From Bacillus nitratireducens (GTDB lineage Bacteria > Bacillota > Bacilli > Bacillales > Bacillaceae_G), in NCBI RefSeq assembly GCF_001884135.1, contig NZ_MAOC01000084.1, positions 1-64,000 of the forward strand: 64,000 bases of DNA, in the 5' to 3' direction. The notes under the pieces were generated by a model. The model ran no database searches. It was not told where the DNA came from and worked only from the letters and a program-made list of their open reading frames with translations. The position numbers were made by a program, and so were the translations under genes. Position 1 is the first letter of the stretch; each line of letters opens with the position of its first letter. This document shows, piece by piece, positions 28,044 to 36,140 of the stretch.

Positions 28044-28109
28044 ACCCAGTGTGAAGGTGCGTGTGAGGTTAATTTTCCGGATACAAACTAAAAAAATGGA
28101 GGTAAGTCA

Positions 28110-28331
28110 ATGGCAACTAAAAAAGCTCCAATCGTATTAGCAATTGAACGTGATGAAAAAGGAAATCTTAGTACATGGTGTCAATACTGTAGAAAGTTTC
28201 ATCATCACGGAACAGGTGAAGGACACAGAGATGCACATTGTTTTGAGGAAGATAGCCCTTATATCTATACAGGCTATGTTCTAAAGAAAATGAAACTATC
28301 AGGTAAAGAGATTGTTAGGAAAGAAAATTGA
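28110..28331 (+). CDS. Small Cys/His-rich island protein
   Basis: 73 aa, ATG 28110 behind GGAGG. Seen: WCQYCRKFHHHGTGEGHRDAHC, with Cys-x2-Cys and several His plus a distal Cys, suggesting a zinc-binding knuckle near residues 23-45. Present in early or middle regions of many Bacillus phages; function not known. Part of the rightward operon. Confidence 0.6.
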   Translation: MATKKAPIVLAIERDEKGNLSTWCQYCRKFHHHGTGEGHRDAHCFEEDSPYIYTGYVLKKMKLSGKEIVRKEN

Positions 28332-28352
28332 ATCTAAGTAGGTGATGGATAA

Positions 28353-28748
28353 TTGACTTGTTTAAATGATTATAAAAAATTAGAAGAAGAAATTATGTAT
28401 TTAGAATACAAATTAGAAAGAACAAGCTTTGAATTAAAACGTCAGATCAGCTGCGATTTACCTGAAGATAAATTAACCGGTGATTTAGGTAATGTGGAAA
28501 TGGAAGAAGTTATTAAGCAAGTCAAACAAGAGTTACTTTTGAAAAAACAAAAATTACAAATGTTAATTGATTTGATGAGCAAATTTGAAGGAGTAGAAAA
28601 TAAAATACTTAAGATGAAATATAGAGATGGAATGACATTAGATGCTATAGAAAGTGAACTAAACTACAATCCAGATTACATAAAGCATAAACATGCTGAA
28701 ATTATGAAAAGGATTAAGTTTGCTAAAGTATTAGGGGGAAAAGAATAG
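28353..28748 (+). CDS. Sigma-70 region-4-like late regulator (ArpU/RinA/DUF1492-like)
   Basis: 131 aa from TTG 28353 (AGGTGATGG upstream). Seen: N-terminal coiled coil (DYKKLEEEIMYLEYKLERTS), then a C-terminal HTH resembling sigma region 4 (VENKILKMKYRDGMTLDAIE, YIKHKHAEIMKRI; about 85-125). Proteins of this kind sit just before small terminase genes in Gram-positive phages and satellites and activate the late or packaging operon. The exact family is uncertain. Confidence 0.65.
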   Translation: MTCLNDYKKLEEEIMYLEYKLERTSFELKRQISCDLPEDKLTGDLGNVEMEEVIKQVKQELLLKKQKLQMLIDLMSKFEGVENKILKMKYRDGMTLDAIESELNYNPDYIKHKHAEIMKRIKFAKVLGGKE

Positions 28749-28753
28749 GACAT

Positions 28754-28853
28754 CCCCCCGGGGTAAAAGTTTTAGCCTTTTTGAGAAACTGGGGCACCGG
28801 AGGAAGGGGTCGATTCTCCAATTTTTTGAGTATCCCGCATAGGACCCCTCCCT
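28754..28853. other. GC-rich packaging-site (cos/pac) candidate
   Basis: A sharply GC-rich block in AT-rich DNA between the late regulator and the TerS-like gene. It holds CCCCCCGGGG (28754-28763), the GGGGCACCGG block (28791-28800), and an imperfect inverted repeat: GAGGAAGGGGTC-type arm (28800-28811) with GGACCCCTCCCTC (28841-28853). Position and composition are those expected of a cos or pac site. Confidence 0.45.
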
Positions 28854-28887
28854 CTAATTAGAAATATGATTGAATCGAGGTGATAAT

Positions 28888-29244
28888 ATGGCGAATGTTG
28901 CGGAGCGTGAGGCGCAAGTAAATAAAGAAAAAAATCGTTTGAGAGGATTATTTAAAGATATCCCGCACAGCAAATTGAAAGTGGTGGAGGGATTAATTGT
29001 TCAGGCAGCAAGGTTACGTGTTTTATTAAATGAGATGTGGGTAGATATATCTGAAAATGGTGATTATGAAATGTTTTCACAATCCGATAAAACGGATCCG
29101 TATGAAAGAGAGCGACCAGTTGCTAGATTATATAATACTCGTGATCAGTCCTATCAACGAATAATAAAACAACTTACGGATTTAATACCAGAAGAAAGTA
29201 AACAAAGGGATGCTAAGACTTATTCGATAAGGGATTTAGTGTAA
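28888..29244 (+). CDS. TerS-like small terminase protein (P27/Terminase_4-like)
   Basis: 118 aa from ATG 28888 with GAGGTGAT upstream. Seen: helical N-terminus (EREAQVNKEKNRLRGLFKDI), LIVQAARLRVLLNEMWVDI, and the C-terminal RPVARLYNTRDQSYQRIIKQ then LTDLIPEE, the pattern of P27-type small terminases. Known: PICIs often keep only the small subunit, which redirects the helper's large terminase to island DNA. No large subunit follows. Family placement is by motif and moderately sure. Confidence 0.65.
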   Translation: MANVAEREAQVNKEKNRLRGLFKDIPHSKLKVVEGLIVQAARLRVLLNEMWVDISENGDYEMFSQSDKTDPYERERPVARLYNTRDQSYQRIIKQLTDLIPEESKQRDAKTYSIRDLV

Positions 29245-29476
29245 TTATTAAAAAGTATGTTAATACTTTTTTGCAAACCTCGATGAAAGTTATAAGTGAA
29301 TTTACAGTAATTAATATATTTAGAGGTAGAACCAACTGTGTATCGTTTAGAGATTAAATGGTTTGACTATATTTGCAAGTATGGTGTGTTTTTTAGGGAT
29401 ATTGATGTGAAGTTGATATCCATTTTAATTGGAAAAAGAATGTTATTGACTATTTTCAAAAATATAAGTTTATAGG

Positions 29477-29504
29477 TTGACGTTTTTTAAATAAAATGTA
29501 AAAA
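29477..29504 (+). promoter_or_regulatory. Possible promoter of the DUF5986/IrrE pair
   Basis: TTGACG (29477-29482), 16-bp spacer, TAAAAA (29499-29504). The 280-bp gap before it has a weak hairpin (AAAAGTAT/ATACTTTT near 29250) that may end the packaging operon. Confidence 0.35.
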
Positions 29505-29541
29505 TAAGAGGACAAAATATTGAAGAATGGGAGTGTCGTCT

Positions 29542-30243
29542 TTGCCTTTTAAACTGAATGTTGACGGAGATAGTATCAGACAAATCATTCAAAGGGTTCA
29601 AGCATCGTTGTCTAAGGCTAGCGATAGATTAGCAAATGATTATGGATTTAACAATGGTCATGGGATGGCAAAATGGAGTTTTATATATTCTCATCAACTT
29701 GGGAATGACGCAGAAGAGCTTGTTTCGTTCAAAACAAAGAGAAATGGCTGGAAAGTTACAGGGCTTGTTGATACAACAAGTAAGACTTTATTTTTCCTTT
29801 TGTCTCAAGACAATCTTGATGCTAGGCAGACAGGAAAGATAAAGCCTAAAGTAATGCATTACATTTCTGCCATTTCAGGGGTATGTAATGCGGATTTTGA
29901 GGAGAAATTAGATTTGAGTCAGAGAAGAGCGATACAGATATCATTTGGCTTGGATTTCGATGAAGAGGAAGCTCGTCAGATATATAAGGAAATGCTTCAA
30001 GCAAGTCCTTGTGAGATTGAACAGTTTTGTGTGATTAGTCTTGATATGAAAGGCTATGAATTAAAATCCGTTAAAGCTAATATGTTAAATGAAAATTTGG
30101 ATACGCTTTATGAAGAGGATTGGAGTGACTTTATTACTGTTGCTTCTAATGATGATAGTGATAAGGACGACAAACAACAAGAGCAAGAACAGCATGATAT
30201 GGCGGTTTCACTTAAAAGAAAGCACAAGAAAACATCTGAATAA
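29542..30243 (+). CDS. DUF5986-like protein, partner of the ImmA/IrrE regulator
   Basis: 233 aa from TTG 29542 (GGGAGTG at 6 nt); ATG 29527 in frame is possible but lacks a site. Seen: DRLANDYGFNNGHGMAKWSF, GNDAEELVSFKTKRNGWK and LFFLLSQDNLDARQ in an alpha/beta domain, ending in an acidic then basic tail (DDSDKDDKQQEQEQHDMA). No TM segments. Resembles DUF5986 proteins, which are often found beside HTH-ImmA/IrrE genes in mobile elements. Biochemical role unknown; a toxin or target of the protease is possible. Confidence 0.6.
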   Translation: MPFKLNVDGDSIRQIIQRVQASLSKASDRLANDYGFNNGHGMAKWSFIYSHQLGNDAEELVSFKTKRNGWKVTGLVDTTSKTLFFLLSQDNLDARQTGKIKPKVMHYISAISGVCNADFEEKLDLSQRRAIQISFGLDFDEEEARQIYKEMLQASPCEIEQFCVISLDMKGYELKSVKANMLNENLDTLYEEDWSDFITVASNDDSDKDDKQQEQEQHDMAVSLKRKHKKTSE

Positions 30244-30278
30244 AATCGCGCTCTTCTCATAGAAAGGGATTTTTTAAG

Positions 30279-31436
30279 ATGATTACATCTAAATTTAATG
30301 GTGAAAGATTGAAATTAGCTAGGCGCTTTAATGCAATGAGTTTATTGGATTTAGCGGAAAAGCTTTCAATATCTAAACAAATGATTTCTAAGTATGAAAA
30401 AAATATCAGTCCACCTAGTGGAGAAATCATGCTTCAATTGGAGGGAGTTCTAGGCTTCCCAAGAAAGTTCTATTTTGAAGATGATACTGTTACAGATAAA
30501 GTAGGGAATGCTTATTTTAGAGCGCTTGCAAAAACTTTGAAGAAAGATCTTGAGGCTCAGAAGTTGAGACTAGATTTTCTTTCAATTATTTATCAGCTTA
30601 TTAATGAGTATATTGAATTGCCTAAAGAGAATTTACCTACTTTAGATATAGATCATATGAGCATAGAAGAAATGGCGGTACAAGCAAGAGAGTTTTGGGG
30701 ATTAGGTGATAAACCAATTAAAAATATGGTCGAGCTCTTAGAAGTAAATGGAATAATTGTTTCCACCTCAAGAATTAATGTTGCAGAAATCGATGCTTAT
30801 ACACAGACAAGGAAAATAGATGGTTCAGACGTTTATTTTGTGGTATTAGGCAATGATAAAGGGAGTAAGTATAGAAGGCAGTTTGATGCGGCGCACGAGC
30901 TTGCTCATATATTGATTCATGAACCTTATCTTGACTTATCTACATTGTCTAAAGAGGAAGAAAGAGAAATGGAACAGCAAGCCAATGATTTTGCTAGTGC
31001 GTTTCTATTACCCAAAGAACCTTTTATTAGAGACGTTAGTATGTTTCCTATTGATCTAGACCATTATGTTTTCATGAAGAAGAAGTGGCATGTTTCTGTA
31101 GGAGTAATGGTTAGAAGGGCATACAATTTAGGGGTAATCACTTTCAATCAATATTCGTATTTGCAAAGACAAATGAGTAAAAATGGTTGGAGAAGAAAAG
31201 AACCATTAGATGGACAATCTAAGCCTACAAGCCCAGTTTTAATTAAAAAATCAATTCTTGCATTACTTGAAAATGATGTTTTTGATGGTAGTAGTATTTT
31301 AGAAGAACTTTCGAATCAGTATCAATTAAGCCTACGTGAAGATATGTTTGAGGCATTGACTGGTTTAGAAGAAGGTACACTTGCTGAATTTAGAAATGAT
31401 AGTTCTAACGTTGTGTTAGCACTTAGAAGAAATTAG
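30279..31436 (+). CDS. XRE-HTH fused to ImmA/IrrE zinc metallopeptidase
   Basis: 385 aa. Seen: N-terminal XRE HTH (about 5-60; LKLARRFNAMSLLDLAEKLSISKQMISKYE) and a gluzincin domain with HEXXH motif AAHELAHILIHEP (about 205-215) and downstream EQQANDFASAFLLP supplying the third ligand Glu. Family knowledge: ImmA-type proteases cleave or inactivate repressors, as ImmA does in ICEBs1; HTH-fused forms act as stress-responsive regulators or antitoxin-like controllers. Starts 35 bp after the DUF5986-like gene and shares a terminator. Confidence 0.85.
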   Translation: MITSKFNGERLKLARRFNAMSLLDLAEKLSISKQMISKYEKNISPPSGEIMLQLEGVLGFPRKFYFEDDTVTDKVGNAYFRALAKTLKKDLEAQKLRLDFLSIIYQLINEYIELPKENLPTLDIDHMSIEEMAVQAREFWGLGDKPIKNMVELLEVNGIIVSTSRINVAEIDAYTQTRKIDGSDVYFVVLGNDKGSKYRRQFDAAHELAHILIHEPYLDLSTLSKEEEREMEQQANDFASAFLLPKEPFIRDVSMFPIDLDHYVFMKKKWHVSVGVMVRRAYNLGVITFNQYSYLQRQMSKNGWRRKEPLDGQSKPTSPVLIKKSILALLENDVFDGSSILEELSNQYQLSLREDMFEALTGLEEGTLAEFRNDSSNVVLALRRN

Positions 31437-31484
31437 ATCCGATAAGACCGTATAAATGGACTATGCTAACATAGCTGTAGTTTT

Positions 31485-31529
31485 AAAGAACACTGAATGA
31501 TTGATTAAAATTATTCAGTGTTCTTTTTG
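31485..31529 (+). terminator. Terminator of the DUF5986/IrrE operon
   Basis: AAAGAACACTGAAT / ATTCAGTGTTCTTT, 14-bp perfect stem, then T. Confidence 0.9.
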
Positions 31530-31533
31530 TTAA

Positions 31534-31561
31534 TTTGTATATTTTGTATAAAAAATACAAA
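31534..31561. promoter_or_regulatory. Operator-like palindrome upstream of the two-gene cassette
   Basis: TTTGTAT (31543-31549), five A-rich bases, ATACAAA (31555-31561), plus an extra TTTGTAT half-site (31534-31540) ten bases away. A candidate binding site for the HTH-IrrE protein or another regulator. Confidence 0.4.
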
Positions 31562-31636
31562 TATCTACATTTTATGTTATTAAGGTGATATCATGGTCCT
31601 AGATTAAGTAATAATGAAAATGGGGGATATGTTTAA

Positions 31637-32575
31637 ATGATAGAAAGAAAGAGTTTGTATATTGCTAATTTTAATTGTACGTTTGGAAAAGAAAATAAAC
31701 CAATGTTAGATTATTTTGAAGAAATTGTTATGCCGGCATTTCAACAGTCTCAAGTAAGAGAAAGTGACGGTAATAAATACTTCTTTGACAATGTAAAGTT
31801 AATCATGGTTAAAGGGGAATTTATGTTAGGGGGATTGTTAATAAAACGTACAAAATTAGAAGTGAAGTCGTTATATACTGAAGGAAAATTAACATTAACT
31901 AATGAAATTCATCCTTCAGATCCATATTCTTATTTTCTAATAAATTTAAAGAATCATAGAATGGTACTTGTGAAAAATCAAAAAGGAAGCCCTAATCTTG
32001 GAAACTTTTCTGCAACTGCAAAATATGTATTAAAAGATTATGTTAGTAAAATTAATAGAGATATTGAGGATAAAGAGGAGAGGTTACCTGCGGCAAACCT
32101 TAACATTGTAGCAATTCCATTTAAAGATGCCATTAGGAAAGAAATGAAAAATGTTAAAAAAATCCAAAATGTAATTCTTCGTTTTTACCCGTTGAATGGA
32201 GATATTGATGGGAACGAAGTCTTTACTTATATGAGAGAGATGTTAGAAGAAGTAGATAGTAAAAGTGGGCATACTCAAATAAATACGCCTGATAGTAGAG
32301 AAAATGTAATAAATCTCCTTGATGATACAAATGGTTTGGTAAGACCGACTCTTAGGGTTGTATATAATAATGGTTCAGCTAGAACTTTAAGGGACGATTC
32401 TTTTACGGAAGAAATGCAAATTCAGTTAGAAGATACAGAGGATCTTTATGAGAATCTAGATAGCATAGCTGGTAGGGTTATAAATGAAGAACAATTTACT
32501 GATACTAGTGAGGAAAATCAGAATATATACGAAAGATGGTTTGGAAAATTGATGAGTATATTTGAGGGTAGATAG
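31637..32575 (+). CDS. Unknown soluble protein of a two-gene cargo cassette (DUF4747-like pattern)
   Basis: 312 aa, ATG 31637 behind GGGGGAT. Seen: beta-rich N-terminus SLYIANFNCTFGKENKPMLD, SYFLINLKNHRMVLVKNQKG, a middle KKIQNVILRFYPLNGDIDG and a long acidic C-terminus. No TM. The arrangement (NHR strand, LRFYPLNGD strand, then a repeat of small beta-alpha units) recalls DUF4747 proteins of defence islands, but this is a weak resemblance. Co-directional with a four-TM protein 9 bp downstream, which suggests a sensor-effector pair. Confidence 0.6.
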   Translation: MIERKSLYIANFNCTFGKENKPMLDYFEEIVMPAFQQSQVRESDGNKYFFDNVKLIMVKGEFMLGGLLIKRTKLEVKSLYTEGKLTLTNEIHPSDPYSYFLINLKNHRMVLVKNQKGSPNLGNFSATAKYVLKDYVSKINRDIEDKEERLPAANLNIVAIPFKDAIRKEMKNVKKIQNVILRFYPLNGDIDGNEVFTYMREMLEEVDSKSGHTQINTPDSRENVINLLDDTNGLVRPTLRVVYNNGSARTLRDDSFTEEMQIQLEDTEDLYENLDSIAGRVINEEQFTDTSEENQNIYERWFGKLMSIFEGR

Positions 32576-32584
32576 GAGGTAAAG

Positions 32585-33247
32585 ATGAACCAAGAGAAAA
32601 AGGACCAGTTAATTGAAAGTATAAGAAGATTAACTGACCCAAATGTTAAGTCGGATCAGTTCGTGAAGAAGAGCTTAGCTCTACAAATTCCTTCAATGCG
32701 GAGATTCTTATTTTTGGTCGTAGTATCATTAGCTTTTTTCGCAATACATTATTTTCTATTAGTACATTCTGAAAGTTACATTGAGAATTTTACTGACCTT
32801 TTAGGAAATATTAATGATATCATTGTCCCTACTTTTGCAGTAATTATTACAGGTTATGCGATTTTTCAGGCTCTTGTAAATGGATCAACACTAATTAATC
32901 TAATGGCAGTAAGTGAAGCTGAGAAAAGTAAGTTTGAAGAATATAACTTATATTTCTTTGGGCTTAGTCTATTATATTTAGGGATAATAATTTTAAATTT
33001 ATTATTAATGTTATTTTTTAAGAATGTACCTGCTGATTGGAGTTTACCGTTTGTCTCGCACCAAGTAAATGAGATAATTGCATCGGTATTAATGACGTTA
33101 TATTTAGGGATATTAATGCATTCTTTAATTGAATTAAAAAGCTTTGTTTATAATTTATTCCAATGTTTCACAATTAATGCAGTTTCAAGTGGCATTGAGT
33201 TTTTAAAAGAGCATAAGGAGAGAGAACAAGAGGAAGTGGACAAATAG
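32585..33247 (+). CDS. Four-TM membrane protein, second gene of the cassette
   Basis: 220 aa; the AGGAGG of this gene overlaps the end of the first (ATG 32585). Seen: TM segments at about residues 39-58 (FLFLVVVSLAFFAIHYFLLV), 76-98 (DIIVPTFAVIITGYAIFQAL), 121-144 (LYFFGLSLLYLGIIILNLLLMLFF) and 160-182 (IIASVLMTLYLGILMHSLIE), with charged cytoplasmic ends. Two-gene soluble plus membrane units are common among abortive-infection systems, where the membrane protein kills by depolarisation. That role is inference here. Confidence 0.65.
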   Translation: MNQEKKDQLIESIRRLTDPNVKSDQFVKKSLALQIPSMRRFLFLVVVSLAFFAIHYFLLVHSESYIENFTDLLGNINDIIVPTFAVIITGYAIFQALVNGSTLINLMAVSEAEKSKFEEYNLYFFGLSLLYLGIIILNLLLMLFFKNVPADWSLPFVSHQVNEIIASVLMTLYLGILMHSLIELKSFVYNLFQCFTINAVSSGIEFLKEHKEREQEEVDK

Positions 33248-33325
33248 GCTCATATATGGTGGTAAATAATTAACGGCGATATGAGAATTTTTAAATAAAG
33301 CATATTGATCAGATTTTATTGAATA

Positions 33326-33358
33326 GGGCTGTACTCCCATTAGGAATACAGCTTTTTC
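33326..33358 (+). terminator. Terminator of the two-gene cassette
   Basis: GCTGTA / TACAGC arms with inner CC/GG pairs, then T5. A further hairpin CTCATAT/ATATGAG lies just before it (33250-33290). Confidence 0.7.
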
Positions 33359-33494
33359 GTTTTTCTTTTGATTTTTTAATCCCTAAATTTTTTGGTAGTA
33401 TAAGTTTAACGCGAATATGCGCTCTCCGAGATAAAGATACAAGGGAGCTTATCCATATTCAATATGAAAGGATTGGTTGCTTTTTTTTGATTAG

Positions 33495-34280
33495 TTACTT
33501 TTTGTGTGAAGAAGCTTTTCTTGTTTTCATCTTTGAGTATTTTAAATATACATTGGATGAAAAATCGCATACATAAAAAGGTCCCTCTTCTTCTTTGTAC
33601 TTTTCGTGGAATACACTTCTTTTATCATCGATAATAAAATTATGTATTAATTGTAACTCTTTTATTTTTTCTTCGCTTAAGCTTTCTACAAGATATTGTG
33701 TTTGATGTCTATCCCTTAATTGTTGATTTAAATATTTATAAAAGAAGCTCATAAATAATGGGAGAAAGATGGCGATTAATACCAAAGTATTCTTTGAAGT
33801 TTGAAAGAGATTAATATCAATTTTGATATTGAAAAGGATCCAATAAATGAACATAAAATTAATCATATTAAGTAGGCCAACATATCTAGTAATTCTACAG
33901 AATAGACTATTTCTATTAGTTTTAATGAAGGGAAGGGTAGCTGCTATTATTAAAAGTATTAAAAATATCAAAGAAAATAAGAGCGCACTTACTTGATATA
34001 ATTTTTTTAAAATGAAAGAATAGTCAATTGGTACACTAGGTATAAAAAATTTAAAATAAAGTGCAGGGAGAATAAATACACATATTGCAGCAAGGATTAT
34101 ATCTTGCCAAAACATAAAAATATCCATCTGCTTACGTTTAGTTTTGTCCTTAAATAATTGATCGAATTCATTGGTAATGGAAGATTCCATGTAAAATGAA
34201 CCGAATCCTTTTATGATTCCCCACACCCCTACAGCTGCACCTACAATTTTAGCGATATCAGCAATTTCGGTAAATGACAT
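33495..34280 (-). CDS. Multi-TM island membrane protein
   Basis: 261 aa, ATG 34280 with AAGGAGG upstream (spacing a little long). Seen: hydrophobic segments at about 10-30, 54-78, 93-118, 131-153 and 164-184, then a cytoplasmic helical C-terminus (SLSEEKIKELQLIHNFIIDD). No recognised family. Transcribed opposite to the neighbouring cassette, so independently controlled. In satellites, lone membrane proteins at this place may serve in superinfection exclusion; this is only a possibility. Confidence 0.6.
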   Translation of the reverse strand: MSFTEIADIAKIVGAAVGVWGIIKGFGSFYMESSITNEFDQLFKDKTKRKQMDIFMFWQDIILAAICVFILPALYFKFFIPSVPIDYSFILKKLYQVSALLFSLIFLILLIIAATLPFIKTNRNSLFCRITRYVGLLNMINFMFIYWILFNIKIDINLFQTSKNTLVLIAIFLPLFMSFFYKYLNQQLRDRHQTQYLVESLSEEKIKELQLIHNFIIDDKRSVFHEKYKEEEGPFYVCDFSSNVYLKYSKMKTRKASSHKK

Positions 34281-34495
34281 ATAACTTATATATCCTCCTT
34301 TTTAAAAAATAGGTTTAATATTCCAACTGAACCATTATATCACAATTGGATTATGTTATAGATGCTCGCCATACATTCATTTTTTATCGAAATGAAATTT
34401 GTCCAATAAGTTATTTGCGTAGCTTATTATTTTTATAAAGGTATCAACACATCTCAAATCGAACTTATCCATAACCAAAATGAAAGGGTGATTTG

Positions 34496-34687
34496 ATGAT
34501 TATTAGAGAAGGAATTGAGGTAACTAGAATAACCTTAGATGGTTATGAATTGCCGATTCCAGAAGGTTTTTCTGAGTTTTTACTTCGTGCTGGATATTGG
34601 TAAATTGGTGAGAAAGTAGAAATGATTAATCGTGAAGAAATTTTATCGCAATATGATAGAGAAGTTTTTGTTGTAGCTTTGAAATAA
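34496..34687 (+). pseudogene. Small gene interrupted by one in-frame stop
   Basis: ATG 34496 with AAAGGGTGA. The frame reads MIIREGIEVTRITLDGYELP, continues IPEGFSEFLLRAGYW, meets TAA (34601-34603), and goes on in the same frame IGEKVEMINREEILSQYDRE then VFVVALK to a stop at 34687. A 63-codon gene with one nonsense codon (for example AAA to TAA) is the simplest reading. Alternatively the first 35 codons alone are the gene. Family unknown. Confidence 0.5.
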
Positions 34688-34734
34688 AGTTTGATCAAAA
34701 GCACCTCACAAACCGGTATTTTACGATAAATAAA

Positions 34735-34775
34735 AAGAATCCATTTTGAAAAAAGATTGATTAAAATGGATTCTT
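34735..34775. terminator. Bidirectional hairpin terminator
   Basis: AAGAATCCATTTT / AAAATGGATTCTT, 13-bp perfect stem, loop 15 nt. Confidence 0.7.
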
Positions 34776-34903
34776 ATCAAGTAGATTTAAATCTTGTTTT
34801 TATAAAAAAGTTTGATTATTTCTGTGATCCTTATTCTATTAAAGCGCCCTATAATTGAATAAGAATGTTTGGGACCTCAATCATATAATCAATCCTACAA
34901 ATT

Positions 34904-35308
34904 CTAATTGGCTTTCTTCATTGCTTCTATTAAGTTCTCCGCAAAAATACGTGGTGAATTAGCGACATACTGGCCTTTTAAAATATCAATAATTACTTTT
35001 CCTGTTGAATCCAGTGTAAGGCTCAAACTATAATTATGTTTCCCAGAAGCAGACTTATACCAATACTCCAATTTGTCACCATTAATTACTGCTTTCAAAC
35101 CTCTAGATGTATTTGAAACTATCTCATCTATCGTACTTTGCTTGAGTCCACCAAACGTCTTTTCTGCAGCATTAACTGTTGCATCAGAAGCAAATTTGGC
35201 TATTTCAGAAATCGTCTTAGATGATTTTCTAGAATTTTTCCTCCTTGCTGCAAAGCATCCAAAAACTGTTGTTACTACTAGAGGTATAATCGCTTTTGAT
35301 ATTTTCAT
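34904..35308 (-). CDS. Unknown small protein with N-terminal membrane/signal segment
   Basis: 134 aa, ATG 35308 with AGGAGAT. Seen: MKISKAIIPLVVTTVFGCFA, a short hydrophobic signal or anchor with a Cys at 18 that could be a poor lipobox, followed by a basic patch RRKNSRKSSK, a helical region, and a beta-rich C-terminus (LEYWYKSASGKHNYSLSLTL). No family recognised. Island cargo. Confidence 0.55.
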   Translation of the reverse strand: MKISKAIIPLVVTTVFGCFAARRKNSRKSSKTISEIAKFASDATVNAAEKTFGGLKQSTIDEIVSNTSRGLKAVINGDKLEYWYKSASGKHNYSLSLTLDSTGKVIIDILKGQYVANSPRIFAENLIEAMKKAN

Positions 35309-35330
35309 ATCGCCATATCTCCTAATTTAA

Positions 35331-35661
35331 TTAAATTTCTGTGTCATCAGATCTACTTTTCTTCACATCCCCCTAAATATTAACATAAATATCTATTTTG
35401 TTAATTAATATTATTTGAGAAAATGGCCCGATTGTTGAATAAAGAAATACTCTACAAAATAGGTCTTTTTATCAATCTTTATTATAAATTATTGAAGAAG
35501 AAAATAAATTAATTGAAGAATTAATGTAGTCACATTCAATGGAGTGTGGCTTTTTATTATTCAATGGATGTGCTTGTATGTGGAAAGGATAAGATAGGTG
35601 ATATTAGGTAATCCATTGAGTAAAAAAGTGAACGTCTATGGAGAGTATTCGTTCACTTTTC
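35331..35661. other. Intergenic stretch in the island
   Basis: About 340 bp without a recognised gene. It holds a plus-strand hairpin with T5 near 35528-35556 and a strong hairpin at 35622-35661 (AGTGAACG/CGTTCACT, T-rich on the minus strand) that should terminate the acetyltransferase gene. A short start-less frame (ENKLIEELM, near 35500-35530) may be the tail of a lost gene. Confidence 0.5.
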
Positions 35662-35672
35662 ATCTTAATTCT

Positions 35673-36104
35673 TTACGTTAAATGCAGTTCGTAATTTCCT
35701 TCAAAACGGTTTTCTTTTTCAAACATTTCTTCATATAGACTAACATTTTTTGAAAATCCATGTTTTAATGCAAAGTGGTAACCTTCTTCAGTTATAACTT
35801 CCTGTAATACTAAGCGTTTGAAGCCTTTTTCTTTCGCAAATGTTTTAAACCAATCAAGGACAATACTTCCCTTTCCTTGATTGCTTGGAGTAATACTTAT
35901 AGCAGTTATTGCTAAGTGTGGATCGGGGAAAAATTCACTTCTAAGATTAATTGTGACCAAAGATTCTTTAGAAGAAATAATTAAAGCATATTTAGAAAAA
36001 CTTTCAATGAAATCTATTTCATCTTGTACCACTTCTTCTAATAACGATTTTAATGTTTGAAAGTCATGAACATGAAGAGGGATCTTGGTGAATTTCTCTT
36101 TCAA
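35673..36104 (-). CDS. GNAT-family N-acetyltransferase
   Basis: 143 aa from TTG 36104 (AAAAGGAG at 10 nt). Seen: GNAT core with ITAISITPSNQGKGSIVLDWFKTFA, where the QGKG loop binds acetyl-CoA, and EKGFKRLVLQEVITEEGYHFALKHGF (motif B). Substrate unknown. Last gene before attR; cargo of the island. Codon and base usage are AT-rich like the rest of the island. Confidence 0.8.
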   Translation of the reverse strand: MKEKFTKIPLHVHDFQTLKSLLEEVVQDEIDFIESFSKYALIISSKESLVTINLRSEFFPDPHLAITAISITPSNQGKGSIVLDWFKTFAKEKGFKRLVLQEVITEEGYHFALKHGFSKNVSLYEEMFEKENRFEGNYELHLT

Positions 36105-36140
36105 AACAATTAACTCCTTTTATCATTTGTTTTTTTGCAC

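Noticed and set aside
33319-33576. 85-codon plus-strand ORF after the cargo cassette
   Set aside because: It starts inside a terminator hairpin, has no ribosome site, and overlaps the better-supported membrane protein on the other strand.
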